Source: Trichaptum fuscoviolaceum
Lineage: Eukaryota; Basidiomycota; Agaricomycetes; Hymenochaetales; Trichaptaceae
Direction of reading: 5' to 3'
Assembly: GCA_910574455.1 (NCBI GenBank)
Contig: CAJSYZ010000003.1
Coordinates: forward strand, 1,116,001-1,180,000
DNA length: 64,000 nt
Made by a program: the position numbers and the translations under genes. A model generated the notes under the pieces. That model did not search any database and was not told the origin of the DNA. It saw only the letters and a program-made list of their open reading frames with translations. Position 1 is the first letter of the stretch. Each line of letters begins with the position of its first letter. Positions 60,516 to 64,000 of this stretch are shown piece by piece.

Positions 60516-61216
60516 TTAACGCTCCTCCCAAACACTCTCCGTAGAGTCTAAATACCACGCTATAGTCTGATCCAAACCGAGAAATTCATGAAGCCGCATT
60601 AAGTCTTCAGGCGTCGGGAGAGGCCCATCGCGTGCCACATTTGTCGTACCGACGGAGAGAAGCCAGTAGACACTACGAGTGTTACTATGGCTGGGAAGGG
60701 GGGCAAACCATTCCTGTGTGACCTTAAGCGTCTTGCTACCGACCTTCGCATTGATATGGTCGACTATCTTTTGTGTACTGCAACCTACATCGACGTGCTC
60801 GTACCGCGGTACACGAGTTGCAGTCGCCTCGTCCATGACTATCTGTCTCCTCAGAAAGTTTCTGAGATCATCGTCTTCGTCGTCCTCGTCGAATAAATCT
60901 TCGTCCTTTTCCTCTTCAACTAAACCATGTTTTCTTGCATATTCCGCAGCCCATTGAGAAGTAACCGCATAGCCCAAGCGGAAAAGAGGGGGACGCATGC
61001 GCTGGTTTGGCTGAGGTTTTAGACATGTAGGTATCTGCTTCAGCGGAAGAAGGTGCAAGGCGACTCTTGGATCCTAACAACGAGTTTAGTTGCAAGTCGT
61101 ATACACACCAAAAATGATCATACCTTTAAACCTCTTCTTCTCTTAGTTGGAGGAGCAAATGCTTGCAGTTCTTCTTGTGTAAGAAGATGAGGGGGTGGGG
61201 TGTGTGGGTCGTACAT
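60516..61216 (-). CDS. Orphan two-exon family protein, copy G
   Basis: Function unknown. Exons 61216..61124 and 61073..60516 (phase 0) give 216 residues. Exon 1: LLTQEELQAFAPPTKRRRG. Exon 2: DPRVALHLLPLKQIPTCL, RPPLFRLGYAVTSQWAAEYA, an acidic linker rich in Asp/Glu, KIVDHINAKVGSKTLKV, VYWLLSVGTTNVARDGPLP, IAWYLDSTESVWEER. It is nearly identical to copy H 2798 bases away; between Met16 of exon 2 and the end only 8 of 180 residues differ, all after about position 85. Confidence 0.82.
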
Positions 61217-61746
61217 TGCTAGGGCGTAGTTGAGATGAGTGAGTGAGGAGCGAAAGGTTGACATGCCGTTTATAGACTTCAACTTAGTGGCGTGAACCAC
61301 AATCGAACGTAGTCTCGTGACCAGACACACAACTATTGTACTCCTTTTAAGGCAAGCGGACTGTTTTGGCAGGTGAACTTGAACCACGATCATGTCCGCA
61401 ACTGGAAGCTGCGCGGTGTAAGTACTGCTATCATTCCAAAATCACAGCCTATTCACCTTTGTCTCCTGCGGGTCATCGTGCTGCTATAATGAAGAGATAA
61501 CTCAATTCCACCTGCCAGACTGCCAGCCACAGTAAACTCGAGAGATGCGGGCCGCGCTCAAACGTGGCCATCATAATCCTGAGTCATAGATTTTGTGGAA
61601 CCGTAACAACCACACACGGGCGAGAACCACTACTGGTTCAATGGTGATTCAATTGTGGTTTAAAGCCATACCTATCACCTATAAAATGCCGTGGAACGGG
61701 GCGGGATATCTGTTACAGCACTCTCACTTGCATTTGCTTCCTTAAC
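61217..61746. promoter_or_regulatory. Divergent promoter region, copy G / PD-(D/E)XK gene
   Basis: 530 bases. Contains the palindrome listed at 61287-61300 and, nearer the plus-strand gene, a GAACCAC half-site at 61624-61630 followed by TGGTTC and TGTGGTTT elements, about 80-120 bases before ATG 61747. Confidence 0.45.
61287..61300. promoter_or_regulatory. Near-palindrome upstream of copy G
   Basis: GTGGCGTGAACCAC, 71 bases before the minus-strand ATG at 61216, keeps the GTGG and GAACCAC ends of the copy D palindrome. Confidence 0.5.
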
Positions 61747-62730
61747 ATGTCCTCGACACAGGAACCAATAGATAACCATTTCAAGGATTGCTATGTCGCA
61801 TCTCAATTCGCATACTTCTCTGATGGGCGAGAATACGCATGGTATCTACCATATGGCGAACGGCTCTACTTCAAATGCAAGCAAAGCTCGACAGACTATA
61901 CGCGACTTTTGCTTGGGGCTCAACAAGAATTTTGCTTAGCGGCAGACGTTGATACAGACTTAATCCTTACGCCGAGAGGTATGCTGTTTGAACGTCTTAG
62001 GCTAACCCCACTGACATATACACCTTACTCAGATGGACCTCGGATTCTGCGCCCTCGCGCCGACGGTAGGGCTCTAGTCCCAGAAGGGGTCTCAGTAACT
62101 ATCCCAGCTCGCGATGCAGCGAACTATGAGTCCTTAGCTGTCGCATTAGCTGACCAACAAGACATGGGCTTCGCTGCCGCAGCTGACAGCAAGATGAGCT
62201 TGTCTACCATGACACACACATCAGCTGACGGGCAACTTAAAAAGTCTGGCAAAGATCGCTATTCGAGACCGGATTTTGTCTCGTACTTTACCAAGCCCAC
62301 AAGAGGCCGTTCTCCCGCGGTCGATAACCTCACACCGTGGCTCATCACTGAGCTTAAACCACCCAAGGACCCTTTGTATATCCTGGATTTCGACGGATTT
62401 GGGAGACTAGCGTGTGACTCTGCTACTCTCGAGATCCGCAAAACGATTCCTCAAGCACTTGATCAAGCTAGGCATGGATTTAGCGAGTATCCAAACCTGC
62501 GCAAATTTGCAGTTCTCATCGGTTGTGGACCATTTTTTGATCTCTTTTTTGTATTTCGCCCGCGGAGAAGCCAAACGGACCAAATTCTTTACCTCTCGTC
62601 GATAGAGACGAGAAAAAGAATCGACCACCTTAAGGTTGAAGCTAAGCCTTTGTTCTCGGATGACAAAAAGAGTTTCCATCCTGCTTTCGATAGGTTGTGG
62701 GATTTGGCTCTACAGGAATTCCGGTTATAA
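61747..62730 (+). CDS. PD-(D/E)XK nuclease-like protein, single exon
   Basis: 327 residues without introns. The second half shows the PD-(D/E)XK arrangement: RPDFVSYF (Asp at about 176), WLITELKPP (Glu202-x-Lys204), then QALDQARHGF with Gln in the position of motif IV, and a hydrophobic strand KFAVLIGCGPFFDLFFVF. The N-terminal 110 residues have no match I know. The family assignment is from motif order and spacing, not from similarity to a named protein. It lies between the nearly identical copies G and H and may share their promoter half-site. Intronless structure among intron-rich neighbours could mean transfer or retroposition. Confidence 0.6.
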   Translation: MSSTQEPIDNHFKDCYVASQFAYFSDGREYAWYLPYGERLYFKCKQSSTDYTRLLLGAQQEFCLAADVDTDLILTPRGMLFERLRLTPLTYTPYSDGPRILRPRADGRALVPEGVSVTIPARDAANYESLAVALADQQDMGFAAAADSKMSLSTMTHTSADGQLKKSGKDRYSRPDFVSYFTKPTRGRSPAVDNLTPWLITELKPPKDPLYILDFDGFGRLACDSATLEIRKTIPQALDQARHGFSEYPNLRKFAVLIGCGPFFDLFFVFRPRRSQTDQILYLSSIETRKRIDHLKVEAKPLFSDDKKSFHPAFDRLWDLALQEFRL

Positions 62731-63313
62731 TCTCAATATGAGTAAGTCATGTACTACATACATGTATATGGATCACAATGTATTTCTAGTAATCTTGAAT
62801 ATCATCTTGCAGATAGAGCCTGACATCTGAGAATTAGTGAGACAGGAAATACAGTGAGATTCAACGAGTGCCAATATAAAACAAAGTGTAAGGCAGCGAC
62901 TCTAGTCGTATAGGACTCGGAAGATTAACCATCATGTTTCGGCATCAGCATGGGCTATGTCTGCGCAACTTGAACGCACTGCCGGGCCTTAAGATCTCCA
63001 CATTGTGTCCAACATTATCATTCATGTACGTAGCTGAGAGTGATGCAAAGAATATTGCAGACGCTCATTCAAAATATCTTTCATTCATGTTTGATTACAA
63101 TAGGGAAACAGATTGCAGTCCATCCAAGAATAGTCCGAGAATGGTAATAAAGGCGCGCAGAGGAAGACGAAGATGCCAAAACGTCTCTCGCAAAACAAAC
63201 AAGTGGGCTTTATGAATACCTTGCTGGACGTCAGAGATTGGTTGTCCAAGGACACAAATGAAAGGAGCTCACAACTGAAGGCCAACATCCAATTTAAATC
63301 CCACCATTAATTG
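62731..63313. other. Intergenic between the PD-(D/E)XK gene and copy H
   Basis: Non-coding 3' flanks. Sequence similarity between the flanks of G and H starts only about three bases beyond the stop codons, so the duplicated tract ends there. Confidence 0.35.
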
Positions 63314-64000
63314 TTAACGTTCCTCCCAAACACTCTCCGTAGAGTCTAAATACCACGCTATAGTCTGATCCAACCCGAGTAATCCCTGGAGTCGCATTAA
63401 GTCTTCAGGCGTCGGGAGGGGCCCATCGCGTGCCACATTTGTCGTACCGACGGAGAGAAGCCAGTAAACCCTACGGGTGCCAATGTGGCTAGGAAGGGGG
63501 ACAAACCATTCCTGTGTGACCTTAAGTGTCTTGCTACCGACCTTCGCATTGATATGGTCGACTATCTTTTGTGTACTGCATCCCACATCGACGTGCTCGT
63601 ACTGCGGTACACGAGTTGCAGTCGCCTCGTCCATGACTATCTGTCTCCTCAGAAAGTTTCTGAGATCATCGTCTTCGTCGTCCTCGTCGAATAAATCTTC
63701 GTCCTTTTCCTCTTCAACTAAACCATGTTTTCTTGCATATTCCGCAGCCCATTGAGAAGTAACCGCATAGCCCAAGCGGAAAAGAGGGGGACGCATGCGC
63801 TGGTTTGGCTGAGGTTTTAGACATGTAGGTATCTGCTTCAGCGGAAGAAGGTGCAAGGCGACTCTTGGATCCTAACAACGAGTTTAGTTGCAAGTCGTAT
63901 ACACACCAAAAATGATCCTACCTTTAAACCTTTCCTTCTCTTAGTTGGAGGAGCAAATGCTTGCAGTTCTTCTTGTGTAAGAAGATGAGGGGGCGGGGTG
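63314..64000 (-). CDS. Orphan two-exon family protein, copy H (cut by window edge)
   Basis: Exon 2 is 63871..63314; exon 1 starts beyond the window and its visible part is 64000..63922 (LLTQEELQAFAPPTKRRKG). It has the same block order as copy G. Intron and exon-1 sequences differ from G by only a few bases, while the C-terminal third carries all eight amino-acid differences in the compared exon-2 region. Confidence 0.8.

Noticed and set aside
1..64000. CRISPR arrays, rRNA, insertion sequences
   Set aside because: No evenly spaced direct repeats, rRNA-like sequence, or terminal inverted repeats with a transposase were seen; the window is eukaryotic.

Overview
The window looks like nuclear DNA of a mushroom-forming basidiomycete (Agaricomycetes). 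Genes sit on both strands and are mostly split by introns of about 45-80 bases with GT(R)AG ends, exons can be very short, and the recognisable proteins are fungal. I assembled the gene models by hand from splice sites. For nearly every multi-exon gene below, the exon phases close into one uninterrupted frame, which is the main support for the models.

Layout. 0-13 kb: a small two-exon orphan-family gene, a GH85 endo-beta-N-acetylglucosaminidase, the RNA-binding cleavage factor HRP1, and a 6.8-kb coiled-coil gene that I read as 56 exons. 13-25 kb: the cleavage/polyadenylation factor RNA14, a second orphan-family gene, a four-helix membrane protein, and the chromatin AAA ATPase YTA7/ATAD2. 25-33 kb: orphan-family copies 3 and 4 around HAP5 (NF-YC) and an HDHD2-like HAD phosphatase, then a decayed family copy and a frameshifted C2H2 zinc-finger gene. 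33-43 kb: BET2 (Rab geranylgeranyl transferase beta), divergent MEU1 (methylthioadenosine phosphorylase) and PDX2 (vitamin B6 glutaminase), an MGT1-type alkyltransferase, a secreted epoxide-hydrolase-like enzyme, and a second decayed family copy. 43-53 kb: a tetraspanin, a small acidic protein, the kinetochore protein NUF2, an unknown Ser-rich protein and a Gln-rich 1066-residue protein. 53-64 kb: a 15-exon secreted serine carboxypeptidase, an AlkB-type dioxygenase, and a single-exon PD-(D/E)XK-like gene between two nearly identical orphan-family copies.

Two things stand out. First, the 56-exon gene: most of its coiled coil is encoded by micro-exons that alternate between 34 and 29 bases. Each pair is 63 bases, or 21 codons (three heptads), with introns alternating between phase 1 and phase 0. 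The protein ends in two copies of a C-x2-C-x28-H-x4-H module, with an intron at the same place in each. Second, a two-exon gene family I cannot name occurs eight times in 64 kb (six apparently intact, one of them cut by the window edge, and two decayed), scattered singly among housekeeping genes. Three copies carry a near-palindrome GTGGTTCGAACCAC or a close variant 71-76 bases before the ATG.

Most other genes are ordinary housekeeping or secreted enzymes in apparently unrelated pathways. HRP1 and RNA14, partners in pre-mRNA 3'-end cleavage in yeast, flank the 56-exon gene, and RNA14 shares a divergent promoter region with it. I saw no rRNA, convincing tRNA, CRISPR array or intact transposon.
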